From Thermodesulfobacteriota bacterium (GTDB lineage: Bacteria; Desulfobacterota; DSM-4660; Desulfatiglandales; HGW-15), in the NCBI GenBank assembly GCA_025454125.1, contig JALOPA010000355.1, forward strand, positions 1-6,430: DNA of 6,430 nucleotides. The letters are read 5' to 3'. Below the pieces are notes generated by a model. That model was not told the origin of the DNA. It saw only the letters and a program-made list of their open reading frames with translations, and searched no databases. The translations under genes were made by a program, and so were the position numbers. Every line of letters starts with the position of its first letter. Position 1 is the stretch's first letter. Positions 1-6,336 of this stretch are shown in pieces.

Positions 1-786
1 GGTTATCATACTTCGCGGGTTTTCCACCATGCGGTACATCGCCGGAGACCCCCACCCCTCCTCCAGGACCGGGTCCTCGATCTCCATGAGAACCCCGTCG
101 TGGATCGCCCAACTCCGGCCTCTCACCGTGTTCGCGAACTCCGGCCTGCGGAAAGGCGTGCTGCCGTCAAGTTTGCGGTGCAGCTTCTCTCCGGGCTGGA
201 AAAGCTCGTGAATCTTCTTCATCTGGGCGTATCCGCTGAGGTAGCTGAAACCGTGCTTCTCGTAGGTGATGGCGTTGTGGTAGAAAAGGGCTTCCAGGCG
301 CACCGTCTTCACATCCAGGATCCTGCAGAAAAAATCGAGCGTGAAAACGAGCTCCCGGGTGATGCCCAAACCCTTTCGGATCTGACCGGGGTAGAGGCCC
401 GCTTCGAGCGCTCTCACTTCTTCAGGGATGTTCCGCGATGCCCAGCCGAAAAGAGTGTCCCGCCCCTCTTCATCCACGTTGGTCTTGAACCTGGGCGAAG
501 CGGGATCGTTCACCACCAAAAAATCCCACTCCACCTGGGTCAGGTCCGAAGCATCGGTCAGCTGAAAGGAGAAGATCGGGTCCTCGTTCTCCGGCAGCCT
601 GAGCTCGATGAGAGAGGTCCGATCCCCCTGGGGGCAGAAAAATCGCGCCGCCTTTTCCCCCTGCTCGTCGCACAGGGTCACGGGATCGATCCGAAAACGG
701 CGGTAGAGAGAAGGGGGAATGAGGATCCGGTAGAAGCCCTCCTTCTCCATGCGGTACAGCCGATTGATTCGCTGAATCCAGGGCAT
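1..786 (-). CDS. Uncharacterised protein with GNAT-like central motif, C-terminus beyond the left edge
   Basis: An open frame of 262 codons runs from an ATG at 786-784 to the left window edge without a stop, so the C-terminus is missing. An in-frame TGA at 801-799 bounds the start; a weak purine-rich AAGAG lies about 10 nt upstream of the ATG. The plus-strand frame over the same DNA translates into low-complexity R/E/H-rich sequence, whereas this frame gives a normal, well-mixed protein. I do not recognise the family with certainty. Residues 135-142 (QIRKGLGI), a following helix-like stretch, and residues 170-180 (HNAITYEKHGF) resemble motif A and the N..AI..YEK.GF motif of GNAT N-acetyltransferases. 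The distance from G139 to the GF glycine (G179) is 40 residues, as in typical GNATs. The canonical Q/RxxGxG/A is not exact, so acetyl-CoA binding is only suspected. It is divergent from the deacetylase gene. No signal peptide or membrane segment is seen. The existence of the gene is fairly sure; its function is open. Confidence 0.75.
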   Translation of the reverse strand, partial: MPWIQRINRLYRMEKEGFYRILIPPSLYRRFRIDPVTLCDEQGEKAARFFCPQGDRTSLIELRLPENEDPIFSFQLTDASDLTQVEWDFLVVNDPASPRFKTNVDEEGRDTLFGWASRNIPEEVRALEAGLYPGQIRKGLGITRELVFTLDFFCRILDVKTVRLEALFYHNAITYEKHGFSYLSGYAQMKKIHELFQPGEKLHRKLDGSTPFRRPEFANTVRGRSWAIHDGVLMEIEDPVLEEGWGSPAMYRMVENPRSMIT

Positions 787-839
787 GAGGCACGCTCTTC
801 AGTGGGGACGTGAAGATGATCGAAGTGATCGTGCTCTTT

Positions 840-868
840 CCAATAGATGATTTTTAGCCCGGTGTCAA
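840..868 (-). promoter_or_regulatory. Candidate sigma-70 promoter for the GNAT-like gene
   Basis: On the minus strand there is a perfect -35 TTGACA (863-868), a 17-bp spacer, and TATTGG (840-845) as a weak -10 matching 3 of 6 consensus bases. It would give a leader of about 45 nt before the ATG at 786. The -35 and spacing are good and the -10 is poor, so this is a suggestion only. Confidence 0.35.
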
Positions 869-891
869 AGCAAACCTCTTCGAAACAAAAC

Positions 892-983
892 GGGGGATTC
901 TGGAATTGCGAATTGGGGAATTCTGGAATTGGGAATTGGGGAATTCTGGAATTGTGAATTGAGGAATTCTGGAATTGCGAATT
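892..983. repeat. Left repeat array: four 23-bp GGAATT-type units
   Basis: Four head-to-tail 23-bp units start at 892, 915, 938 and 961, with only one to three differences between neighbours. Each unit is built from three shorter blocks of 7-8 bp (GAATTCTG, GAATTGC, GAATTGGG). There are no unique spacers, so it is not a CRISPR array. It lies wholly in the divergent intergenic region. Reading frames across it give repetitive peptides of the type NSQFQNS/IPEFPN, which are artefacts of the repeat. Confidence 0.9.
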
Positions 984-993
984 GGGGAATTCC

Positions 994-1065
994 GGAATCC
1001 CAGAATCCCTTAATTCCAGAATCCCAGAATCCCTTAATTCCAGAATCCCAGAATCCCAGCATTCC
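994..1065. repeat. Right repeat array: three 24-bp units in opposite orientation
   Basis: Three tandem 24-bp units start at 994, 1018 and 1042; the third differs only slightly. The unit is made of 8-bp blocks (AGAATCCC and relatives) and is the reverse-complement type of the left array. For example, GGGATTCTGGAATT at 894-907 has perfect 14-base reverse complements at 1012-1025 and 1036-1049. A degenerate remnant (AGAATTCGGAATTCA) follows to about 1080. The two arrays together can form alternative long hairpins or cruciforms between the two divergent genes. Confidence 0.88.
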
Positions 1066-1081
1066 AGAATTCGGAATTCAG

Positions 1082-1111
1082 TTGACCCCACTTTTTGCCT
1101 TCTGCTAGGAT
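1082..1111 (+). promoter_or_regulatory. Candidate sigma-70 promoter for the deacetylase gene
   Basis: TTGACC at 1082-1087 (5 of 6 to the -35 consensus), an 18-bp spacer and TAGGAT at 1106-1111 (4 of 6 to the -10 consensus) lie 36 bp upstream of the ATG at 1148. The box begins immediately after the right repeat array and its remnant end. Plausible by position and match, not proven. Confidence 0.4.
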
Positions 1112-1147
1112 GCGGGTCATTCCTTTACCGTTTCTCAGAAGAGATTC

Positions 1148-2302
1148 ATGACGCCACCCTCTGACAGAACCCCGTCCCTCTTTGTGTATTCCGACGAGAT
1201 GGGCCGCTTCGAATTCGGCCCGGATCACCCTTTTAAGCCTGAAAGGGCCACAAAGACCTACGACCTCTGCAATCGGTACGGAGTCCTCAACTACCCCTGG
1301 ATGCAAACGCTGAACCCGGAGCCCCTTGACCCGGGCCTGCTCACCCTGTATCACAAACCCGAATACCTTGCCCTTCTTCGCGAAGCCAGCGAGGGCAATG
1401 TGCGACTGGAAATGCTTGCCTGTGGACTCGGAACTCAGGACACCCCCATCATCAAAGGGATCTACGAATGGTCCTTGCGCGCCTGCGGGGGAACCCACCG
1501 CGCCGCCATGGAGATCCTGAGCGGACGGGCGCAGGTGGCGTTCAACCCGCTGGGCGGCTTTCACCACGCCATGCCCGATAACGCCGAAGGCTTCTGCTAT
1601 CTTAACGATATCGTCATCGCCATCCTGGATGCCTTGCGCGTCTATCCGGGCATGAAGATCGCTTATGTCGATTTCGATGCGCATCATGGAAACGGCGTCC
1701 AGGAGGCCTTCTACGAAGACCCCAGGGTGCTGTTCCTCTCCGTTCATGAAACCGGCCGCACCCTCTATCCCTGGTCCGGAAGTGAAACGGAGATTGGGAA
1801 AGACGCGGGCATCGGGTACACGGTCAACCTTCCCCTCGAACCCGGGACCGACGATGAGGTTTACTCCTATGTCCTGGATTCTGCGGTGTTTCCGATCCTC
1901 AGAGCCTTTGCTCCTGACTGGATTGTGGCCGAGATCGGAGCAGACACCCTCATCTCCGATCCTCTCACGCACCTGAAGCTCACCAACAACGGCTACCAGA
2001 AAGCCCTCAGGGGGATCATGCCTTTATGCCGAAAGATTCTGGCCCTTGGCGGAGGAGGCTATGACCTCTACCGCACGTCCCGCTGCTGGACTCTCGCCTG
2101 GTCCATTCTCAACCACGTGGAGCCTGTGGACGAATTCGCCGGGCTGGTGGGCGGCATGATGTTCGGGCCCGAGAATGAAGTGGGCAGCCTTTACGACCAC
2201 GCCTTTTTCACCAAAGGAGAGGTGAAGGAGAAAGCCTTCCAGGAAGCGCGAAGGGTGGTGGCGTACCTTCAGGAGCATGTCTTCCCGATTCACGGCTTAT
2301 AA
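1148..2302 (+). CDS. AcuC/HDAC-family zinc-dependent deacetylase
   Basis: This 384-residue protein belongs to the arginase-deacetylase fold family (class I HDAC, AcuC and acetylpolyamine amidohydrolase relatives). These enzymes hydrolyse acetyl-lysine or acetylated amines with a catalytic zinc in the cytoplasm. All hallmark residues are visible. The tandem histidines are H139-H140 in GGFHH. The zinc ligands are D177 and H179 in YVDFDAHHGNG and D266 in EIGADTLISDPL. The catalytic tyrosine is Y305 in LGGGGYD. Length is normal and there is no signal peptide or membrane segment. The start at 1148 follows a weak purine stretch (AGAAGAGA); an internal ATG at 1199 (M18) is less likely because useful N-terminal sequence would be lost. 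Bacillus AcuC deacetylates acetyl-CoA synthetase, and acs lies about 2 kb away here, so Acs is a reasonable candidate substrate. That is inference; polyamines or acetoin-related substrates remain possible. No clear terminator follows; the next DNA is a repeat cluster. Confidence 0.95.
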   Translation: MTPPSDRTPSLFVYSDEMGRFEFGPDHPFKPERATKTYDLCNRYGVLNYPWMQTLNPEPLDPGLLTLYHKPEYLALLREASEGNVRLEMLACGLGTQDTPIIKGIYEWSLRACGGTHRAAMEILSGRAQVAFNPLGGFHHAMPDNAEGFCYLNDIVIAILDALRVYPGMKIAYVDFDAHHGNGVQEAFYEDPRVLFLSVHETGRTLYPWSGSETEIGKDAGIGYTVNLPLEPGTDDEVYSYVLDSAVFPILRAFAPDWIVAEIGADTLISDPLTHLKLTNNGYQKALRGIMPLCRKILALGGGGYDLYRTSRCWTLAWSILNHVEPVDEFAGLVGGMMFGPENEVGSLYDHAFFTKGEVKEKAFQEARRVVAYLQEHVFPIHGL

Positions 2303-2345
2303 CCGAAAGCTCCCCGGATCGGTCCCCATCCCGCACCGGAACTCC

Positions 2346-2411
2346 AAGCACGAAATCCGAAATTCGAAATCCGAAACAAGCACGAAATTCAAATGACCAA
2401 AATCCAAAACG
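2346..2411. repeat. Left A/T-rich GAAATCCG repeat arm
   Basis: The stretch contains AAGCACGAAA twice (2346-2355 and 2378-2387), alternating GAAATCCG/GAAATTCG words, and CAAAATCCAAAA at 2398-2409. The last word and AAGCACGAAA both reappear as reverse complements in the arm at 2609-2655. The wording resembles intergenic repeats I associate with deltaproteobacterial genomes; I cannot check copy number from this window. Confidence 0.7.
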
Positions 2412-2458
2412 ACAGCCCGCCAAAAATCGATCCGCGTTTTTTTTGGACATTCGAATTT

Positions 2459-2607
2459 TGATGAACTCGTAAAAAGCCCTCCAAGCCGTCACCCCGGCGA
2501 AAGCCGGGGTCCAGAAGTCCTTGAAAAAACTGGATTCCGGCCTCCGCCGGAATGACAGCGCGGGAATGACAAACAAGAGCGGTTTTTGACTTCTTACGAA
2601 GCCGTCA
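2459..2607. mobile_element. Palindromic MITE-like element (about 149 bp)
   Basis: Imperfect terminal inverted repeats of 20 bp (2459-2478 and 2588-2607) match at 14 of 20 positions; the outer sequence is of the TGACGGCTTCGTAA type. Inside lie two halves of 27 bp (2488-2514 and 2530-2556) that are inverted copies of each other (21 of 27). Each half folds into its own perfect 8-bp hairpin: 2491-2498 with 2503-2510 around a GAAA loop, and 2534-2541 with 2546-2553 around CTCC. GGAATGAC occurs at 2549-2556 and again at 2563-2570. There is no coding capacity, so any mobility would depend on a transposase elsewhere. The GTCATTCC-type palindrome is a widely scattered proteobacterial repeat. No target-site duplication is obvious, so exact ends are uncertain. 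Confidence 0.65.
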
Positions 2608-2608
2608 A

Positions 2609-2655
2609 TTTTGGATTTTGAATTTTTTTCGTGCTTCGAATTTCGATATTTGAAT
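2609..2655. repeat. Right A/T-rich repeat arm, inverted copy of the left arm
   Basis: TTTTGGATTTTG at 2609-2620 is essentially the reverse complement of the word at 2398-2409. TTTCGTGCTT at 2627-2636 is the exact reverse complement of both AAGCACGAAA copies in the left arm. TCGAATTTCGATATTTG follows. The arm abuts the outer end of the MITE-like element, which suggests the element landed inside a pre-existing long inverted repeat. Confidence 0.65.
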
Positions 2656-2710
2656 TTGACCCTTGATTTGCTCCTTCCCCTAATCCTGCCTTTTTCCCCT
2701 ATCCCGCTTC

Positions 2711-2748
2711 AAAAAAAACATGGGATCAGGAGTTCTCCTGATCCCATG
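2711..2748 (-). terminator. Rho-independent terminator of the OFA transporter gene
   Basis: On the minus strand a perfect 13-bp stem (2719-2731 with 2736-2748, 4-nt loop) is followed directly by eight T residues (2718 down to 2711). It begins about 30 nt past the transporter stop codon. The strong stem and immediate T-run make this a textbook intrinsic terminator in the minus direction. In the plus direction the eight-A run precedes the stem and no T-run follows it, so it would not act well for the convergent deacetylase gene. Confidence 0.93.
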
Positions 2749-2778
2749 CTCATGCCGGATCGAATCGATTGAGACAGG

Positions 2779-4041
2779 CTACTTCTGCGCCGCAGGTTGC
2801 GGCGTGCTCTGTTTCCCTTTCAAGAGCACCGCGAGGAAAGCACCGATGACAAGCAGCACAGCTGCTACGAGGAAGGAGGAGGTGTACTTTCCCGTGCTGG
2901 CGATCAGCATCTGTGACAGCCGGCCCATGACGAATCCGCCGACGCCCCAGGCGGTGAACACGAGCCCGTAGTTGATGCCGAAATTCTTGAGTCCCCAGTT
3001 GTCCTTGGTCAGGGAGGGAAAGAGGGAAAGATTGGTGCCGTAACAGAACCCCATGAAAGTCGCGATGAGCACTACCAGAACGGGGCTTGCTTTCTGAGCC
3101 CCTACCACAGGAATAGCGATAAGCATGAGAGCCGCTTGGAAAAGCAACATGATGATCAGCGTGAGGCGGCGACCGATCTTATCCGAAATAATGCCTGCAA
3201 TGATTCGACCCCCTGCATTTCCGATCGCCAGAATGGCCACAGCGATGAAAGCCATTTCTCCCAGGCTCTTCTGTGCCATGCCGGCCACAAATCCAATGAC
3301 CATGAGGCCTGCTCCGGCTCCGATGAAGAAAATGCTCCAGATAATGTAGAAACTCCCGGTCCTGATGAGCTCGGAGGGTTTGGCGTCCGCCTGTGGCTTG
3401 GGGGCCGCAGCAGGCTGCCCTGCTTTCGGGGCAACGGCCTGAGGGACAAAGCCGGCCGGCGGGTTCACCAGAAACATGGACAGGCCGCATACCACAACGA
3501 GAAAAGCGATTCCGAAAAAGAGCATGGAGCCCTGGATGCCCCACACTCTGAGAGTATATTGGGACAAAGGGGCGATATACACGGAGGCCAGACCGAAACC
3601 GGAAACCACCAGTCCGGCGACCAAGCCGGTCTTCTGGGGAGGGAACCACTTGAGGGCCGGCGGCGTGGCCGCCGCATAGCCGAAGCCGATCCCTGTTCCG
3701 GCGAGCAGCCCGAACCCCAGGACCCACACGCCATAACTCGTGGTCCGGGAAATGAGGATCAGCCCGATGCTGACCAGAACGCCGCCCAGGAAAGCGGTGA
3801 CTCTGGGGCCCCACTTGTCCTGGATCCTGCCTGCCAGAACCGTGGCAAAAGCAAAGACCAGGCAGCAGATGGCATAGGGGTCATTGAGCGCAGCAGGATC
3901 CCAGGCAAACGCATCCGGTCCTCCCTTACTGATCGATGTGCTGATGGCCCCTTTGAAAACGCTCCAGGTGTAGAGAATCCCCAGAGCCAGGTTGATTCCC
4001 GTGCCGCTGAAGGTTACTGTCCAACCTCGATTCTTTGACAT
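2779..4041 (-). CDS. OFA-family (oxalate/formate antiporter type) MFS transporter
   Basis: This is a 420-residue inner-membrane carrier with a 12-helix MFS profile. Hydrophobic segments fill residues 8-30, 55-75, 82-100, 105-127, 139-160 and 171-192. A hydrophilic Pro/Ala-rich loop at about 198-225 follows, then a second set of helices from 229 to 407. MFS loop motifs occur twice, at 71-80 (GRIQDKWGPR) and 278-292 (GRIIAGIISDKIGRR). LGILYTWSVF at 20-29 and the GFGYAAATPPALKWFP region at 119-134 are typical of OFA proteins. The start at 4041 is chosen because AGGAG (4051-4055) sits 9 nt upstream; an in-frame extension to 4164 would add a non-hydrophobic tail lacking family character. It lies 200 bp downstream of acs on the same strand, which suggests small-carboxylate traffic such as acetate, formate, pyruvate or oxalate. 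The substrate cannot be read from the sequence. An intrinsic terminator follows. Confidence 0.92.
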   Translation of the reverse strand: MSKNRGWTVTFSGTGINLALGILYTWSVFKGAISTSISKGGPDAFAWDPAALNDPYAICCLVFAFATVLAGRIQDKWGPRVTAFLGGVLVSIGLILISRTTSYGVWVLGFGLLAGTGIGFGYAAATPPALKWFPPQKTGLVAGLVVSGFGLASVYIAPLSQYTLRVWGIQGSMLFFGIAFLVVVCGLSMFLVNPPAGFVPQAVAPKAGQPAAAPKPQADAKPSELIRTGSFYIIWSIFFIGAGAGLMVIGFVAGMAQKSLGEMAFIAVAILAIGNAGGRIIAGIISDKIGRRLTLIIMLLFQAALMLIAIPVVGAQKASPVLVVLIATFMGFCYGTNLSLFPSLTKDNWGLKNFGINYGLVFTAWGVGGFVMGRLSQMLIASTGKYTSSFLVAAVLLVIGAFLAVLLKGKQSTPQPAAQK

Positions 4042-4050
4042 AAAGGGTGT

Positions 4051-4055
4051 CTCCT
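4051..4055 (-). promoter_or_regulatory. Ribosome binding site setting the transporter start
   Basis: AGGAG on the minus strand with a 9-nt gap to the ATG at 4041-4039. No comparable site precedes the longer in-frame start at 4164, so this fixes the shorter 420-residue protein. Confidence 0.75.
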
Positions 4056-4090
4056 GCGCCCAACTCCGGATGAAACACTCCCCTTGGCGG

Positions 4091-4138
4091 GAGTTTTCCC
4101 CCGGGGCTTGCCGCAAAGAAAACCCCAGGGGAAAACTC
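4091..4138 (-). other. Intercistronic hairpin between acs and the transporter gene
   Basis: A perfect 11-bp stem GAGTTTTCCCC/GGGGAAAACTC (4091-4101 with 4128-4138) extends inward by four more G-C pairs (4103-4106 with 4123-4126) after one mismatch. A second small stem CTCCC/GGGAG (4078-4082 with 4089-4093) overlaps its base, so the two are mutually exclusive at 4091-4093. No T-run follows the large stem on the minus strand, so it is not a simple terminator. It could be a processing or stability element, or a leader structure for the transporter. Confidence 0.55.
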
Positions 4139-4241
4139 GGTGAAGGAGGTGAAGAATTGCCCACAAAAGACTGGCATTAAGTTTCTGTGGCGCAATGAAG
4201 AGGCGTCAGTATTTCATCCTGCAAAAGTGTTGCTCTAAAGA

Positions 4242-6221
4242 CTACTGCCTTCCGGAGACCAGCTTCCCAACCACGTCGGGATCGGCCAGCGTAGAGGTGT
4301 CTCCGAGTTCGTTGATCGCGCCTTCCGCAATCTTCCTCAGGATCCGGCGCATGATCTTGCCGCTTCGGGTCTTGGGAAGCGCATCGGTGAAATGGAGCTT
4401 ATCGGGCGACGCGATGGGGCCGATCTCTTTTCGAATGTGGTTGATCAGGTCCTTCTTCATGTCATCCGAAGCCTTGAACCCTTCCTTCAGGGTGACGAAG
4501 GCATAAATGCCCTGGCCTTTGATGTCATGGGGATACCCCACGACCGCCGATTCGGCAACAGCCGCATGAGCCACCAGCGCGCTTTCGATCTCAGCGGTTC
4601 CCAGCCGGTGACCGGAAACGTTGATCACGTCGTCCACGCGGCCCATGAGCCAGTAGAAACCGTCCTCGTCTTTTCTCGCGCCGTCGCCCGAGAAATAGTA
4701 GCCCGGGTGCTGCACAAAGTACTGCTCCTTGAACCGGTCCGGATCCCCATAAACGGTTCTCATGAAGCCCGGCCAGGGTTTCTTGATGCACAGGTGCCCG
4801 CCCTCGTTGACCGAGGCTTCGGTTTCATCGGCTCGAAGGATGATGGGGTCCACGCCGAAGAACGGAAGGGCCGCAGATCCGGGCTTCATGTTCATGGCGC
4901 CCGGAATCCCGCAGATCAGGTGTCCGCCGGTCTCGGTCTGCCACCAGGTGTCGGTGATGGGGCATTTCTCTTTTCCGATCACCCGGTAGTACCACATCCA
5001 GGCTTCGGGGTTGATGGGCTCGCCCACGCTGCCCAGGAGCCTCAGGCTGCTGAGGTTCCTCTTGTTCGGCCAGTCCTCGCCGCTCTTCATGATGGAACGG
5101 ATGGCGGTGGGGGCGGTGTAGAAGACGTTGACGCCGTACCGCTCCACCACTTCCCAGAACCGGTCGGGCTCCGGATAGTTGGGAACGCTCTCGAAAACAA
5201 TCGAGGTGGCGCCCACGCCGAGAGGTCCGTAAACGATGTAGCTGTGGCCCGTGACCCAGCCGATGTCCGCCGTGCACCAGTACACGTCCTCATCCCGGAT
5301 GTCGAAAACGTAGAGCATGGTCATCATGGTGTAGAGCAGGTAGCCGGCTGTGGTGTGGAGCACGCCTTTGGGTTTTCCCGTGCTGCCGCTGGTGTAAAGG
5401 ATGAAGAGGGGATCTTCAGCATCCATCCACTCGGGTTCGCAAACCGGGGAAGCGGCCTTCATCTGTTCATGCCACCAGAAATCGCGGCCTTCCTTCATCT
5501 TGGTCTCTTTGTCGATCCGGTTCACGACCACGCACCGTTTGATGCTCGGGCACTGGTCCATGGCCGCATCGGCATTGCCTTTGCTCGAGAGCACCTTGCC
5601 TGACCGGTAGCCCCAGTTGCAGGTGATGAGGGTCTCGGCCTTGCAGTCCTGGATCCTGTCTCGCAGGGCCTCGGCGCTGAACCCGCCGAACACGATGCTG
5701 TGGATCGCGCCGATTCTGGCGCAGGCCAGCATGGCCACAGGGAGTTCCATGATCATGGGCAGGTAAATCGCCACCCGGTCCCCTTTTTTCACGCCGAACT
5801 TCTTGAGGACATTGGCGAACTTGCAGACTTCCCGATGCAGCTGCTGGTAGGTGTAGGTCTTGGCTTCTTCCAGCGGTTCGCCCTGGAAAATGAGGGCGGC
5901 CTTGTTCTTCCGCCACGTGGTGAGGTGACGATCAAGACAGTTGTAGGTGATGTTGAGTTTCCCGCCGACGAAGTACTTGAGCCAGATCTTGTCTTTGAAG
6001 CTGTACTCTTCAACCGCTCCATCAAATTTCTTGAACCAGTCGATATGTTTCGTAGCCATCTCGCCCCAGAAACCGTTCGGGTCTTTGATGGATCTTTCCC
6101 ACATCTTCTTGTATTCGTCCAAGCTCTTCAAACGGGCCTTTTCAACGAATTCCTTGGATGGGCTGAACACCCTTTTTTCCATGTATACTGAATCCATGCC
6201 TCCGCTCTTCTTCTCTGCCAT
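4242..6221 (-). CDS. acs: Acetyl-CoA synthetase (acetate-CoA ligase, AMP-forming)
   Basis: This 659-residue cytoplasmic enzyme converts acetate, ATP and CoA to acetyl-CoA, AMP and pyrophosphate through acetyl-AMP. Length is normal for Acs. The order of motifs is complete: the phosphate-binding loop [11 protein letters not shown] (276-286); GWVTGHSY (321-328) lining the acetate pocket; [11 protein letters not shown] (398-408); [10 protein letters not shown] (424-433), whose paired tryptophans favour acetate over larger acids; the hinge region [11 protein letters not shown] (511-521) with [13 protein letters not shown] (527-539); and [11 protein letters not shown] (616-626). K622 is the lysine needed for adenylation and the known site of regulatory acetylation in this family. 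The start at 6221 follows AAGGAGGT with a 5-nt gap; the extension to 6290 lacks such a site and has no family character. The transporter follows 200 bp downstream without a clear terminator, so co-transcription is possible. No lesion is seen. Confidence 0.97.
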   Translation of the reverse strand: MAEKKSGGMDSVYMEKRVFSPSKEFVEKARLKSLDEYKKMWERSIKDPNGFWGEMATKHIDWFKKFDGAVEEYSFKDKIWLKYFVGGKLNITYNCLDRHLTTWRKNKAALIFQGEPLEEAKTYTYQQLHREVCKFANVLKKFGVKKGDRVAIYLPMIMELPVAMLACARIGAIHSIVFGGFSAEALRDRIQDCKAETLITCNWGYRSGKVLSSKGNADAAMDQCPSIKRCVVVNRIDKETKMKEGRDFWWHEQMKAASPVCEPEWMDAEDPLFILYTSGSTGKPKGVLHTTAGYLLYTMMTMLYVFDIRDEDVYWCTADIGWVTGHSYIVYGPLGVGATSIVFESVPNYPEPDRFWEVVERYGVNVFYTAPTAIRSIMKSGEDWPNKRNLSSLRLLGSVGEPINPEAWMWYYRVIGKEKCPITDTWWQTETGGHLICGIPGAMNMKPGSAALPFFGVDPIILRADETEASVNEGGHLCIKKPWPGFMRTVYGDPDRFKEQYFVQHPGYYFSGDGARKDEDGFYWLMGRVDDVINVSGHRLGTAEIESALVAHAAVAESAVVGYPHDIKGQGIYAFVTLKEGFKASDDMKKDLINHIRKEIGPIASPDKLHFTDALPKTRSGKIMRRILRKIAEGAINELGDTSTLADPDVVGKLVSGRQ

Positions 6222-6226
6222 CTCAA

Positions 6227-6234
6227 ACCTCCTT
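6227..6234 (-). promoter_or_regulatory. Strong ribosome binding site of acs
   Basis: AAGGAGGT on the minus strand, an 8-base match to the anti-Shine-Dalgarno sequence, lies 5 nt before the ATG at 6221-6219. It decides the start against the longer frame opening at 6290 and predicts efficient translation. Confidence 0.88.
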
Positions 6235-6252
6235 TTTTCGCTTAAAATAAGA

Positions 6253-6270
6253 CGCTTGTTTAGACAAGCG
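6253..6270 (-). other. Hairpin in the acs leader
   Basis: A perfect 7-bp stem CGCTTGT/ACAAGCG with a 4-nt loop lies about 20 nt upstream of the acs ribosome binding site. Too short for a known riboswitch. It may stabilise the 5' end or bind a regulator. Confidence 0.4.
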
Positions 6271-6336
6271 AGGATCCCTCTTTCCTGCAACCCGGACCGC
6301 TCTCCACACTTGCCAAACCAAAACTGGCGATTAGCT

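Larger units (their letters stand above)
2303..2778. other. Gene-free convergent intergenic region filled with repeats
   Basis: These 476 bases lie between the convergent deacetylase and transporter genes. I see no credible gene. From left to right: about 40 bases of unremarkable sequence; a GAAATCCG-type A/T-rich arm (2346-2411); about 45 bases including a run of eight or more T; a palindromic MITE-like element (2459-2607); the opposing A/T-rich arm (2609-2655); a pyrimidine-rich stretch; and the transporter terminator (2711-2748). The minus-strand frame across the palindrome gives peptides such as FRRRPESS and TPAFAGVT, which recur as spurious translations of this repeat type in many genomes. 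Confidence 0.85.

Noticed and set aside
100..813. Plus-strand frame of 237 codons
   Set aside because: It is antisense to the minus-strand protein at 1-786. Its translation is rich in R, E and H with no motif, whereas the minus frame reads as an ordinary protein and has a promoter-like site.
892..1065. Possible CRISPR array
   Set aside because: Units abut without unique spacers, change orientation halfway, and no cas gene is near.
678..1091. Minus-strand frames across the intergenic repeat (also 865-1062)
   Set aside because: The peptides are direct translations of the GGAATT-type repeat units (SGIPEFPNSQFQNS and the like) and carry no protein signal.
1034..1972. Minus-strand frame of 312 codons opposite the deacetylase
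   Set aside because: It is a shadow of the deacetylase gene, whose plus-strand product has all catalytic residues. The frame also ends within the repeat array.
2208..2576. Minus-strand frame of 122 codons
   Set aside because: It covers the palindromic element and the end of the deacetylase gene. Peptides like TPAFAGVT are recurrent false translations of this repeat type.
3136..4038. Plus-strand frame of 300 codons opposite the transporter
   Set aside because: Its composition (G, D, E, R, H and Q rich) is the antisense image of a hydrophobic membrane protein; the minus strand encodes a clear OFA transporter.
4042..4164. N-terminal extension of the transporter to 4164
   Set aside because: The added 41 residues lack family character and overlap hairpins, and a ribosome binding site favours 4041.
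4143..4180. AAGGAGGTGA on the plus strand as a ribosome binding site
   Set aside because: The only start nearby (TTG at 4157-4159) opens a frame of seven codons before TAA; no gene follows on that strand.
4392..5603. Plus-strand frame of 403 codons opposite acs
   Set aside because: Long antisense frames are common in high-GC genes. The minus strand is an unambiguous complete Acs.
6222..6290. N-terminal extension of Acs to 6290
   Set aside because: An 8-base Shine-Dalgarno sequence precedes the ATG at 6221, and the extension runs through the leader hairpin.
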